In this document: positions 52,748 to 62,482 of the stretch, piece after piece
How positions within the stretch are numbered: position 1 is the stretch's first letter
How the letters are laid out: every line of letters begins with the position of its first letter
NCBI RefSeq assembly: GCF_015999245.1
Contig: NZ_JAEAMR010000020.1
Coordinates: 69,156-133,155, forward strand
DNA length: 64,000 nt
Reading direction: 5' to 3'
Source of the DNA: Streptomyces sp. AV19
GTDB lineage: Bacteria; Actinomycetota; Actinomycetes; Streptomycetales; Streptomycetaceae
Program-made: the position numbers and the translations under genes
Notes under the pieces: generated by a model
Database searches by the model: none
What the model was told of the DNA's origin: nothing
Seen by the model: only the letters and a program-made list of their open reading frames with translations

Positions 52748-53180
52748 TGAAGCAAGAATCCTCTCGTCTCATTCACGTTCCGGGCGCACCAAACGTTGTG
52801 TGCGCCCGCCGATAATCCCGCCAGGAGGAACCCCCGACGGGTCCCGCATCCCCATGCCACAACAGAATCCAATGACGCACTGTCACCTAAAGTGTGATCA
52901 CTATCGCCAAGGTATACATTCCGCCGCCACTGGTAGAATGCCACTCATGCGGCCGTGGCACTCGGGCCAACTCCCGGGAAAGACCGGGTGTTTAGCACGC
53001 ACGCGTGGAAAGCCGATCCGCCTTCCGGGACTTGGTCCCACCGACCGTCGGTCCTTGTCTCCGGACGTACCTCACAGCGTTGCCGTCGTACGTCGCTCGT
53101 TGTTCAGCCTGACACGAGCCCGCCTCCACGCAAGGACCGGCGGTCCGTACGTCCACAGCATGAAGAACGGAAATCCATCC
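52748..53180. other. 433-bp divergent intergenic region
   Basis: No gene supported. It separates the CBM protein and the frameshifted transporter and contains an AT-rich stretch near 52880-52945 suited to promoters. Confidence 0.45.
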
Positions 53181-54624
53181 ATGACCACCACCACCCAGAG
53201 AGCGGAGGTGATCGCAGAGAACCGCACCCGCAAGGGTCTGCTGCCGCTGTGCCTGAGCGAAGCAGCGGAGCGGTTCTCCTTAGCGGTCCTTCTACGGGAT
53301 GCGGGCGGTGCTCGCGCTGTTCCTCGTGGACTCCGCCCACGGGCTCGGCATGACCGCAGGCACGGCTACGGCGCTGGTCGGCGCCTATATGTCGGCTTGC
53401 TACCTCACGACCTTGCCCGGTGGCTGGGTGGCCGACAGAGTGCTCGGCCCGCGCAGGACAGCCCTGACCGGCGGCTCCGTCATCCTCCTCGGCCACCTCT
53501 GCCTCGCCCTCGACCTCGGTGCCGGCACGATCTTCACCGGCTTGTTCCTCATCGCGATCGGCACCGGGCTGCAGAAGCCGAGCATGACCGCGATGGTCGG
53601 CACGCTCTACGCGCGGCGCAGTGACCGGGAACGGGACGCGGCGTACAGCAGGTTCTACGCCAGCATCAATATCGGTGCGCTGGTGTCGACCCTGATCGTC
53701 GGCTGGTTCGGGGTGCGGTTCGGCTGGAGCGTCGCTTTCGGCTCCGCCGCCGTCGGGATGACGCTCAGCCTCGTTGTCTTCGTGCTCTCGAGCAGTCTGA
53801 AGGCGCTCGACAAGCCGCCTTCCAGGCCGCTTTCCCGCAACGAGGCCCAGCGCATTCGCACGCGCTGCCTCAGCGGTGCGGTCTGTATGCTTGTACTCGG
53901 TCTGCCGGCCTGGGGCATGGGCGTTCTCACCCTGACGCGCTGCCTCGCCGCGTTCACGGTTCTGGCCGTGCTCGTGCCGGTCGGCTACTTCACGAAGCTG
54001 CTACGCCGCAAGGACCTCCACGCCCGTGACCGTTCCGGTCTACGCGCCTATGCATGGCTGTTCGCTTCGGCCGTCGTCTTCTGGTGCATATCCGACCTCG
54101 CGGCCTCCAACGTGCAGCTCTTCACGAACGACCATGTGGACATGATGGGGATGCCGATGACTTGGCAGTCGGCCCTGAATCCACTCTTGATCATCGTCTC
54201 CGGCGGAGCGCTGTCCGTGGTGTGGCGGCGTGTACATGTCTCGGCCCCGGCGAAGTTCTCCACCGGTCTTCTCCTGTGCGGAGCCTCGTTCCTTCTGCTG
54301 TCCGTCGCGGCGGCGCAAGCCGCCGGAGGCGCACGCGTCTCTCTGCTGTGGCTGTTCGGGCTCTATCTCCTGCAGACGCTCGGTGAGTTGTTCCTCGGTC
54401 CCACAGGGCTCTCCATCAGTCACAAACTGGCCCCGGCCGGCATGGGCTCACAGCTCGCCGCGCTGTTCTATCTCGCGGAATCCGTAGGCGACGCGGTCGG
54501 CGGCCAAGTGGCATCGCGCCTCAACGGCACGACGCTCTACCTGACGCTCGGCGGCCTCGCCGTCGGCGTCGGCCTCGGTATGGCCGTGGCAGCCCCCAGG
54601 GTCCGGGCACTGACCGGCGAGTGA
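53181..54624 (+). pseudogene. Frameshifted POT-family peptide transporter
   Basis: The ATG at 53181 begins a POT/PTR2 transporter (AENRTRKGLLPLCLSEAAERFS) but after ERFS the frame is lost; the rest continues in another frame from 53299 (MRAVLALFLVDSAHGLG onward) with the family motifs and ~12 hydrophobic segments, including GTGLQKPSMTAMVG and FYASINIGAL. The expected ERFSFYGMRAVL is interrupted by about 10 extra bases; AGCGGTTCTCCTT is followed by AGCGGTCCTT, like an imperfect tandem duplication. Either a true inactivation or a sequencing error; if real, only a product starting at 53299 could be made. Confidence 0.8.
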
Positions 54625-54687
54625 GCCCCGGGCCGGCTCAGCAGACTTCTTCATGGAAATCGCCGCCGAGCCGGCCCAGGAATTCTT

Positions 54688-55206
54688 TCAGGCACTCAGC
54701 GCCTGGATCGCGCCGGAATCCGGATAGGCCACGGACGGCACGAGCCGGGTGTTCACATCCACGACAACCAGCGCGTCCGGCGCCAACCGGTGGCGCTGGC
54801 CGAGCCCCGCAGAGCCGGAACCACGTAGGGGGATCAACCTCCCGTCCGCGATCCACAGCTCTTCGATCACTCCGGCCGGCCTCTGGGCCGGTTCGACCGC
54901 GAGAAACGGCCCGAGTCGTTGGATCACCCGGTGCACTGTGGACACCGACACGCCAAACAGCGGGGCAAGTTGACGCATACTCAGGTTTGTTCGGTAGTAC
55001 GCCGCCACCAAGAGGACCCGGTTCTCCAGGGGCAGGTACCAGGACCGCCCGACTGCCGGCCCGTCCGCGTTGCACTCCCGTAGAGAGCGCATCAAACAGC
55101 CGAACTGTCTCATGTTCAGTCCTGTGAGTATCTCCACCCACATGGTGTCGGGCCTCAATTCCCCTGCCACGGAGGGGAATCGACCGTTCACAACGTTCTG
55201 GCACAT
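54688..55206 (-). pseudogene. IS5-type DDE transposase remnant
   Basis: 172 codons from ATG 55206 match the N-terminal half of IS5-group transposases with the HTH_Tnp_4 domain (NLSMRQLAPLFGVSVSTVHR, VIEELWIADGRLIPLRG), followed by a short out-of-place piece (VVVDVNTRLVPSVAYPDSG). The segment between and the C-terminal catalytic acid are missing. Truncated, presumed inactive. It lies 3 bp from the acs fragment. Confidence 0.75.
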
Positions 55207-55209
55207 GCC

Positions 55210-55748
<539 letters not shown>

Positions 55749-56438
55749 TCACGACGCAAACAACCGCACCGGCCACCCCGCATGCCCCTCCGCCATCACA
55801 TCCAACAACGGCCCCGCCCCCGCCGGCAGCACATCCACACACCCCTCCACCAACGCAACCCCGGCCGCCTCCGCCGCCGCACCGGCCACCCCGTCCACGT
55901 CCGCCGCCAACCGCGCCAACACCCCCGTCGCCTCGAACGGATCGAGCCCCACCAGCCGTACCACCGCCGTCGCGGGCCCGCTCACCGCCTCGTACGCCAC
56001 CGCGTACGCCGCCTCCAGCGGCCCCAGCCCCGCGGCGGCCGCCGCGACGCCCAGCACCACCGGCTGGTGCGCGCCCCGCGGCCGGGCCGCGGCCAGCGCG
56101 TCCAGCGCCGCGGACGGCCACGCCGCCCGCGCGGCGCGCATCATCTGCCGGCCGAGCCGGCGCGCGCAGGCGCGCAGCACCGCCGAGGGCGTGCGCGCGT
56201 CCGCCGCCTCGTCCAGCAGCAGCGGGTCGAACCCGGCCGCCGCCGCGGCCGCGAGCGCGGCGGACGTCAGCCCGGCCGTGTGCAGCCGGCCGCGGCAGAA
56301 GGACTCCAGCGAGGCCGCGTCCCGGATCCGCCCGGCCTCGACGGCCGCCTCCGCGCCGCCGGAGTGGGCGTGCCCGCCCGCGGGGAAGCGCCCGTCGGCC
56401 AGGACGAGCAGGGGTGCCAGCCCGGCAGCCGTGGCCAT
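55749..56438 (-). CDS. ureF: Urease accessory protein UreF
   Basis: 229-aa Ala-rich helical protein that recruits UreG to the urease-UreD complex. Typical: LADGRFPAGGHAHSGGAEAA at the start, VVLGVAAAAAGLGPLEAAYA and the second-half helices. The ATG at 56438 overlaps the ureC stop by one base (TGATG). Normally followed at once by ureG, here separated from it by ~30.6 kb. Confidence 0.92.
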   Translation of the reverse strand: MATAAGLAPLLVLADGRFPAGGHAHSGGAEAAVEAGRIRDAASLESFCRGRLHTAGLTSAALAAAAAAGFDPLLLDEAADARTPSAVLRACARRLGRQMMRAARAAWPSAALDALAAARPRGAHQPVVLGVAAAAAGLGPLEAAYAVAYEAVSGPATAVVRLVGLDPFEATGVLARLAADVDGVAGAAAEAAGVALVEGCVDVLPAGAGPLLDVMAEGHAGWPVRLFAS

Positions 56439-58213
56439 CAGAAGAGGAAGTACCGCTGGGACATGGGCAGTTCCTCCGCCGGACGCGGCTCGACGGGAAC
56501 GCCGTCGATCAGCACGGTGAACGTGTCGGGATCGACCTCGACGCGCGGCCGGGCGTCGTTGTTGCGCATGTCGGCCTTGGTCACCCCCCGCGTGTTCCGG
56601 ATCGGGACGAAGCGCTTGCCGAGGCCGAGCCGTTCGGGGAGCCCGTCGTCCAGGGCCCACCGCGTCACGAAGTTGAACGAGTTGGCGGCGGGAGCCCGCC
56701 CGATCGCGCCGAACATCGGGCGCGGCAGCACCGGTTGAGGCGTCGGGATGGAGGCGTTCGCGTCGCCCATCTGCGCCCATGCGATCTGCCCGCCCTTGAG
56801 GACGAGCAGCGGCTTGACGCCGAAGAAGGCGGGGTCCCACAGCACCAGATCGGCGAGCTTGCCCTCCTCCACGGAGCCGATCTCGCGGTCGAGCCCCTGG
56901 GCGACGGCCGGGTTGATGGTGTATTTGGCGACGTAGCGGCGGGCCCGCGCGTTGTCGGCCGGCCCGTCCCCCGGCAACGGCCCGCGCAGCCGCTTCATGG
57001 CGTGGGCGGTCTGCCAGGTGCGCAGCACGGTCTCGCCGATGCGTCCCATGGCCTGGGAGTCGGAGGAGACGATGGAGATGGCGCCCAGGTCGTGCAGGTG
57101 GTCCTCGGCGGCGATGGTGCCGGGGCGGATGCGGGACTCGGCGAAGGCGAGGTCCTCCGGCACCGTGGGGTTGAGGTGGTGACACACCATCAGCATGTCG
57201 AGGTGCTCCTCGACCGTGTTGACGGTGTGCGGCCGCGTCGGATTGGTGGAGCTGGGAAGGACGTTGGCCTCGGAGACGACGGTGATGATGTCGGGCGCGT
57301 GTCCGCCGCCGGCCCCTTCGGTGTGGTACGCGTGGATGGAGCGGCCGCCGATCGCGGCGAGGGTGTCGCCGACGAAGCCCGCCTCGTTGAGGGTGTCGGT
57401 GTGGATGGCGAGCTGGGCGCCGCTCTCCTCGCAGACGGCCAGGCAGGCGTCGATGACGGCGGGCGTCGCCCCCCAGTCCTCGTGGATCTTGAACCCCACG
57501 GCCCCGCCCCGCAGTTGGGCGCGCATCGCGTCGTGCGAAACGGTGTTGCCCTTCCCCAGCAGGCCGATGTTGACGGGGTACGCCTCCAACGCCTCGAACA
57601 TCCGGGCGAGGTGCCAGGAGCCGGGGGTGATGGTGGTGGCCTTGCTGCCTTCGGCCGGCCCGGTGCCGCCGCCGACGAGGGTCGTGACGCCGGAGGCGAG
57701 CGCGGTCTCGGCGGCCTGCGGACAGATGAAGTGGACGTGGGCGTCGACGGCCCCGGCGGTGAGGATCCGCCCGTTGCCCGCGATGATCTCGGTCTCGGGC
57801 CCGATCACCAGGTCCGGGTGGACGCCGTCCATCGTGTCGGGATTGCCCGCCTTCCCGATGCCGGTGATCCGGCCGTCGCGGATGCCGACGTCCGCCTTGA
57901 CGACGCCCCAGTGGTCGAGGATCAGGGCGCCGGTGACGACGGTGTCGGGGGCGCCCTGGGCGCGGGTGACCCGGGACTGGCCCATGGACTCGCGGATGAC
58001 CTTGCCGCCGCCGAAGACCGCCTCGTCCCCGGCGTGCCCTGGCCCGCCGGACCGGTCCTCCTCCACCTCGATCAGCAGATCGGTGTCGGCGAGCCGGACG
58101 CGGTCGCCGGTGGTGGGCCCGTACAGCCCGACGTAGACGGCCCGGTCCAGGCGCGGAAGCTCAGGCCGTGGAAGTTCGGGTCGCGGAAGCTCAGGCCGTG
58201 GAAGTTCAGGCAT
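56438..58213 (-). CDS. ureC: Urease alpha subunit UreC
   Basis: 591-aa catalytic subunit hydrolysing urea to ammonia and carbamate. Nickel ligands and catalytic residues are in DAHVHFICPQ, GGAVGFKIHEDWG (carbamylated Lys), IHTDTLNEAG, HAYHTEGAGGGHAPD, the flap MVCHHLNP and SSDSQAMGR. The N-terminus is odd: four PELPR repeats (residues 2-21) precede the normal LDRAVYVGLYGPTTGDRV. The repeats come from a tandem DNA duplication at ~58150-58213 overlapping the ureB stop. Confidence 0.97.
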   Translation of the reverse strand: MPELPRPELPRPELPRPELPRLDRAVYVGLYGPTTGDRVRLADTDLLIEVEEDRSGGPGHAGDEAVFGGGKVIRESMGQSRVTRAQGAPDTVVTGALILDHWGVVKADVGIRDGRITGIGKAGNPDTMDGVHPDLVIGPETEIIAGNGRILTAGAVDAHVHFICPQAAETALASGVTTLVGGGTGPAEGSKATTITPGSWHLARMFEALEAYPVNIGLLGKGNTVSHDAMRAQLRGGAVGFKIHEDWGATPAVIDACLAVCEESGAQLAIHTDTLNEAGFVGDTLAAIGGRSIHAYHTEGAGGGHAPDIITVVSEANVLPSSTNPTRPHTVNTVEEHLDMLMVCHHLNPTVPEDLAFAESRIRPGTIAAEDHLHDLGAISIVSSDSQAMGRIGETVLRTWQTAHAMKRLRGPLPGDGPADNARARRYVAKYTINPAVAQGLDREIGSVEEGKLADLVLWDPAFFGVKPLLVLKGGQIAWAQMGDANASIPTPQPVLPRPMFGAIGRAPAANSFNFVTRWALDDGLPERLGLGKRFVPIRNTRGVTKADMRNNDARPRVEVDPDTFTVLIDGVPVEPRPAEELPMSQRYFLF

Positions 58214-58517
58214 CGAGCTGTCCCCCGCACTCTCCCCGCAGCCCCTCGACGATCCGCTTGCCGCCGATCGGGACGAGGTCCACCTCGACCGGGATGCCCG
58301 GCTCGAAGCGCACGGCGGTGCCGGCCGCGATGTCCAGCCGCCTGCCGCGGGCGGCCGCGCGGTCGAAGTCCAGGCCGGGGTTGGCCTCGGCGAAGTGGTA
58401 GTGGGAGCCGACCTGGACGGGCCGGTCGACGGTGTTGAGGACGGTCAGCCGGGTGCGGTGCAGCCCCTCGTTGAGCCGGACCGGGGCCTCCGCGTACAGG
58501 ACCTCTCCGGGAATCAT
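58206..58517 (-). CDS. ureB: Urease beta subunit UreB
   Basis: 103-aa structural subunit: MIPGEVLYAE start, VLNTVDRPVQVGSHYHFAE, AAGTAVRFEPG and LVPIGGKRIVEGLRG near the end, all typical. The ureC start lies inside its last codons (8-bp overlap). The ATG at 58517 follows GGAGGGCGGACGCGC. Part of ureABC. Confidence 0.96.
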   Translation of the reverse strand: MIPGEVLYAEAPVRLNEGLHRTRLTVLNTVDRPVQVGSHYHFAEANPGLDFDRAAARGRRLDIAAGTAVRFEPGIPVEVDLVPIGGKRIVEGLRGECGGQLDA

Positions 58518-58533
58518 GCGCGTCCGCCCTCCT

Positions 58534-58836
<303 letters not shown>

Positions 58837-59017
58837 GCGTCCCACCTCACTGTCGTCCGAACGCAGCGGGACATTACCCCAGTTCAGCACGGTGCCGAGC
58901 CGGTGGCGTCCCCCTGGGGACCGGTGATTGCAGATTAGGGCGCAAGCTTTTCCAACGCGTTAACTGGCCCTTTGCGCGGGCATGGGTGAACGGCGGTAGC
59001 AGGCCATCCCTCGCGGG

Positions 59018-59353
59018 TCATCCCTCGCAGGACAGGCCGTCGCGGTCGCGGTTGCGCATCCAGAGGGCGTAGAAGATTTCATCCGGATGCCCCGGGCTGT
59101 CCCAGTTGCTGCACACGAGACGGTGGTCGATCCGGCACTCCTTGCCCATGGCGTCCCACCATCCCCTCACGGCCCACCCGTCCGCACCGATGACCCACCG
59201 GTGTTCATCGGGTACGCAGCCGGCCGGCACCGGCTCGGGTTCGAGGAGGATCCAGCGCCGGCGCCCCACTTGGCGCCGGTCCTGTCCGTGCCCGCAGTAC
59301 GGACATAAGGCATTCGTCTCGTTGACCCCCATGGGGACAGGTTGACCCGTCAC
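59018..59353 (-). CDS. Conserved hypothetical protein with zinc knuckle (111 aa)
   Basis: Trp-rich small protein: CPYCGHGQ near the start, GRRRWILLEPEPVPAG, VPDEHRWVIGADGWAV, then two Cys near the end. It resembles the DUF6083-type proteins that are abundant in Streptomyces, though I cannot confirm that. GTG 59353 or ATG 59332 could start it; neither has a good ribosome-binding site. Function unknown. Confidence 0.6.
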   Translation of the reverse strand: MTGQPVPMGVNETNALCPYCGHGQDRRQVGRRRWILLEPEPVPAGCVPDEHRWVIGADGWAVRGWWDAMGKECRIDHRLVCSNWDSPGHPDEIFYALWMRNRDRDGLSCEG

Positions 59354-59547
59354 GGGACCGGGAGGTCAGCGGTCGGCAGGCCGTTTGTCCTGGCGGCGGG
59401 CGATGCGGCTGCGCACGGGGGCGGCTTGGGGGGCTTCGGCCGGCCCGGGAACGCACAGCGGCACTGGCCGGTGGGACGGTCTTGCGGCCGTTCGCGGGTG
59501 CGGACCCCGTCGGCAACCAGCCGGGCGGGGTCCGCGCCCAGACCCCG

Positions 59548-60186
59548 TCAGCAGCCGGCCAGGATGTCGACGAGCTTGTCCTTCTCCGCCGTGTCGGCGC
59601 TCAGCTTGTAGTCGTGCTTGACCGTGACCCACATGCGCGCGTAGGTACAGGCGTAACCTTTCAGCGGCGGCATCCACTTCGCCGGATCCTTGTCGCCCTT
59701 CGCCTGGTTGACGCGGTCGGTGACGGCGATGAGCTGCGAGCGGCTCAGGTCGTTGGCGAACTTCTGGCGGTCGGCCTTGGTCCACTTGTTGGCGCCCGAG
59801 CGCCACGCCTCGGCGAGGGGGACGACGTGGTCGATGTCGATGTCGGAGGCGTCCTCCCAAGTGGCGCCGTCGTAGGGCGACTTCCACGTGCCGGAGACGG
59901 CCGCGCACTTCTCGTCCTGCTCGATGTCCTGGCCGTCGCGCTGGAGGACGACCTCTCGTGTGTTGCACGCCCCGTGCTGCGTGATCCAGTGCGGGAACTG
60001 GGTCCGGCTGTACCCGTCGAGGGACCCCTCGGCCTGGACGGTCAGCGCCTCGGCGTAGGCGCGGGCGGTGGCGGCGTCCACCGGGGCGGGCGGCGCGGCC
60101 TGGGCGGTGGGTCCGGTGAGGACGACCGTGCCGACGAGGGCGGTGAGGCCGGCGGCCATGGATATTCGACGCGCGTAGACACGCAT
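59548..60186 (-). CDS. Secreted HNH-family nuclease (GmrSD/DUF1524 type)
   Basis: 212-aa exported protein: signal peptide to ~29 (PTAQA), then a domain with the HNH-like motif DIDIDHVVPLAEAWRSG, NDLSRSQLIAV and the KWMPP..CTYARMW ending typical of small secreted Streptomyces HNH nucleases. One conserved Cys pair probably forms a disulphide. The ATG at 60186 follows AGGAGAG. May degrade extracellular DNA for nutrient uptake. Confidence 0.9.
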   Translation of the reverse strand: MRVYARRISMAAGLTALVGTVVLTGPTAQAAPPAPVDAATARAYAEALTVQAEGSLDGYSRTQFPHWITQHGACNTREVVLQRDGQDIEQDEKCAAVSGTWKSPYDGATWEDASDIDIDHVVPLAEAWRSGANKWTKADRQKFANDLSRSQLIAVTDRVNQAKGDKDPAKWMPPLKGYACTYARMWVTVKHDYKLSADTAEKDKLVDILAGC

Positions 60187-60660
60187 GCGCAACTCTCCTG
60201 GTGGGTGGGATGGCTGATGTCGCATCAGGTTGCCGGCACTCGGTGAATGGGGGGTGAGTGCCAGGCAACACGATGACGACATGCTCATGCCAACACAAGA
60301 GTTACGACAGTGATCTCTCTCTCGGACGAGAGGACAGGACGAAGAGGGATCCGCCTACGGACCCCCGCCTACGCGGCCCCCGCTACCCACTCCCGCACCC
60401 CGTCGGGCGGCGCCGGATCGACGATCCTCACGATCGCCCCGACCCGCTCGGGCCCGGCCGCGGCCCACAACACGTCACGCGCGGCGGGGCACTTCGCGGC
60501 CGGCCGGGCGCCGCCCCTCGGGAAGCCGCGCGCCGCACGCCGGCCCCGCCACGACCGCCCCGACGCGCTCGGCGCACTTGCACGCCGATCCGGTCGCCCC
60601 GCCCGGCGTGCGCGCGGACCGCCGGCGCGTCCACCCGTGCGCCGGAGGCCGCGGGCGCCG
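60187..60660. other. 474-bp region, possible decayed small ORF
   Basis: No clear gene. On the minus strand a 36-codon piece ending at 60369 (DVLWAAAGPERVGAIVRIVD and on to a TAG) and an upstream piece in another frame (KCAERVGAVVAGPACGARLP) look like parts of one frameshifted protein, but neither has a start. This is where a toxin partner of the antitoxin gene would be expected; none is recognisable. Confidence 0.35.
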
Positions 60661-60933
60661 TCAGTGCCGTTCCCGGTGCTCCGCCGCGATGCCGAAGCGC
60701 CGGGGTTCGCCGGGAGCGGACGACAGGGGACGGGCCGTCGAGACCGTGCTGATCACCGTCTCGCCCTCCGCGGCCCCGTCCTCCTCCAGTCGCTGCAGGT
60801 CAGCAGCGGACACCAGGGCGACCAGCGGCTTCCCGTGGCGCGTGACGACGACCCGCTCGCCGCCGTAGACGACGCGGTTGATCAGGTCCGCGAGCTCCGC
60901 CCGGGCTTGCGTCACAGGAATCTCGTAGGTCAT
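60661..60933 (-). CDS. Phd/YefM-type antitoxin
   Basis: 90-aa protein with the Phd/YefM N-terminus YEIPVTQARAELADLINRVV and GGERVVVTRHGKPLVALVS; the C-terminal half would wrap a toxin. The ATG at 60933 follows GGGGAGC. A TAGAAT -10 element ends 7 bp before it, so the message may be nearly leaderless, and a palindrome lies just upstream. No toxin gene is adjacent on either side, so it appears orphaned; it could also be a stand-alone regulator. Confidence 0.82.
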   Translation of the reverse strand: MTYEIPVTQARAELADLINRVVYGGERVVVTRHGKPLVALVSAADLQRLEEDGAAEGETVISTVSTARPLSSAPGEPRRFGIAAEHRERH

Positions 60934-60951
60934 GCTCCCCATTCTAACGGG

Positions 60952-60968
60952 ATGTACGTCCTGTACAT
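60952..60968. promoter_or_regulatory. Palindrome upstream of the antitoxin gene
   Basis: ATGTAC (60952-60957) and GTACAT (60963-60968) with a 5-bp centre, overlapping the expected -35 region of the antitoxin promoter (TAGAAT -10 at 60946-60941 on the minus strand). Probable autoregulatory site. Confidence 0.6.
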
Positions 60969-61058
60969 TTTTTACAGACAGCTTCGGACCAAGACGGCTT
61001 CGGACGGACCGAGACGGCTTCGGACCGCATGATCGGACCCGCACGTGAGGAGCACCCC

Positions 61059-61682
61059 TTGAACCTCCACGCCACCGCCCGACACACCCTCCCCGAGTTC
61101 ACCGAGCGCACCAGTTACGGCCACCGCACCCTCGACCCCTACTCCAAACTCCTGGAGGGGCGGATCGTCATGCTGGGGACGGCGGTCGACGACACCGCCG
61201 CCACCGATGTCATCGCCCAGCTGATGCAGTTGGAGCACGCGGGGCCCGGTCAGGACATCGCGCTCTACCTCAACTCCCCCGGCGGCTCCTTCGCCGCCCT
61301 GTGTGCCGTGCACGACACGATGCGCTACATCGACTGCGACATCGAGACGGTCTGCCTGGGCCAGGCAGGGACGGCGGCCGCGCTGCTGCTGGCGGCCGGT
61401 ACGCCGGGCAAGCGGTCGGTGCTGCCGCACGCGCGGGTGGTCGTCGGCCCGCCCGGGCTGCCCGAGCCGGTGCGGGGCCAGCCCTCCGATCTGGCGCTGC
61501 ACGCCGAGGAGTTGCTGCGGCAGCGGGACCTCCAGGCGGAGCTGCTGGCCCGGTACACGGGACGGAGCACCGAGCAGGTGCTGGCGGACACCGAGCGGGA
61601 GACCGTCCTCGACGCGGCCGGTGCGGTCGCCTACGGGCTGGCCGACCGGATCGTCGACCACCGTGTCCCGGACTGGCGGTGA
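61059..61682 (+). CDS. ClpP-like protein with degenerate catalytic triad
   Basis: 207-aa ClpP-fold protein: ALYLNSPGGSFAALCAVHDTM, CLGQAGTAAALLLAAGTPGKR and AGAVAYGLADRIVD align to ClpP throughout. But the nucleophile Ser (GQAASMG) is Thr (GQAGTAA), the catalytic His (VMIHQP) is Gly (VVVGPP) and the Asp (DTERD) is Glu (DTERE). Peptidase activity is thus very unlikely; it may assemble with active ClpP subunits or serve as an adaptor. TTG 61059 lies 6 nt after GAGGAG and is preferred over ATG 61029. A small gene follows 6 bp downstream. Confidence 0.88.
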   Translation: MNLHATARHTLPEFTERTSYGHRTLDPYSKLLEGRIVMLGTAVDDTAATDVIAQLMQLEHAGPGQDIALYLNSPGGSFAALCAVHDTMRYIDCDIETVCLGQAGTAAALLLAAGTPGKRSVLPHARVVVGPPGLPEPVRGQPSDLALHAEELLRQRDLQAELLARYTGRSTEQVLADTERETVLDAAGAVAYGLADRIVDHRVPDWR

Positions 61683-61688
61683 CCTGCG

Positions 61689-61994
61689 GTGCTGCCCGAA
61701 CTCCCGCCGCTGCCCGGGCTGACGCGCGCCGAGGGCGAGTTGCTGGACCGGTATCTGGAGGTACTGGATCTCCTCGGCCGGATCAATCCCGCCCGCGGGC
61801 GCGACACGTACGGCGGACTACGAGCCGCGCAGGCTCTGGTGGTCGCGGCCACCGGCCTGCGGGACGCGTTGACCGTCATGTTCGAGCGAGGTGAACGGGA
61901 GGTGTACGCGGGGACAATGGCGCGTGCGATGCGCGTTCTGGACGGGGAGCGGCGCGCCGCACGGCTGATGTTGCCGCCGCCGTCCGCGAGTTGA
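61689..61994 (+). CDS. Hypothetical protein downstream of clpP-like gene (101 aa)
   Basis: Helical Leu/Ala/Arg-rich protein (LTRAEGELLDRYLEVLDLLG, AAQALVVAATGLRDALTVMF). It begins with GTG six bases after the clpP-like stop codon and is likely co-translated with it. No family recognised. Confidence 0.55.
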   Translation: MLPELPPLPGLTRAEGELLDRYLEVLDLLGRINPARGRDTYGGLRAAQALVVAATGLRDALTVMFERGEREVYAGTMARAMRVLDGERRAARLMLPPPSAS

Positions 61995-62281
61995 GGAACG
62001 GAAACGCTTTTCACTTGGATTCCGTCAGACGGCGGACGCGATCGTGGACACCGCGCAGTGATCACTCTGCGCGGAACGCGCACGCGGCGCGCGAGTGATC
62101 GGTAACCGGCGCAGGTGGCGGACTCAGCCCGGGCGGCCTATGAGGGTCAAATCGCCGCGCGTCCACCTGAATTGCCCAGAGGTGACGAGGCTCACATAGC
62201 GCGAGTTCCGCTCGGCTTCGGCGCCGCCGCTGCGCCAAGATCCTCGGGACGACAAGACCCCGCCACACGGCGGGGCGGTCC

Positions 62282-62466
62282 GGGCGGACGCCGAACCCTG
62301 CCGCCGCCGGGACGACGGGTCGACTCAGGGAGTGATCGGCAGGGATGGAGGACCCGAGCACGACGGGACGGCTCCCCGGAGCCGGCCCTTGGGGTGAAGC
62401 CGCCGACCGGCGGCCGGGCATTCTTCGCCTGCCCGAACCCGACAGGCAATCCTTCACAGGCGGCTG
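62282..62466 (+). ncRNA. ydaO/yuaA-type c-di-AMP riboswitch
   Basis: The leader of the NlpC/P60 gene carries the core blocks of this class in order: CGCCGAACCCTGCC, GGGATGGAGGACCCGAG, CCCTTGGGGTGAAGCC, TTCGCCTGCCCGAACCCGAC and AGGCAATCC. In actinomycetes this riboswitch commonly precedes cell-wall hydrolase genes and reduces expression when c-di-AMP is high. Boundaries approximate. Confidence 0.85.
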
Positions 62467-62482
62467 ACGAAGGGTATGCGAC

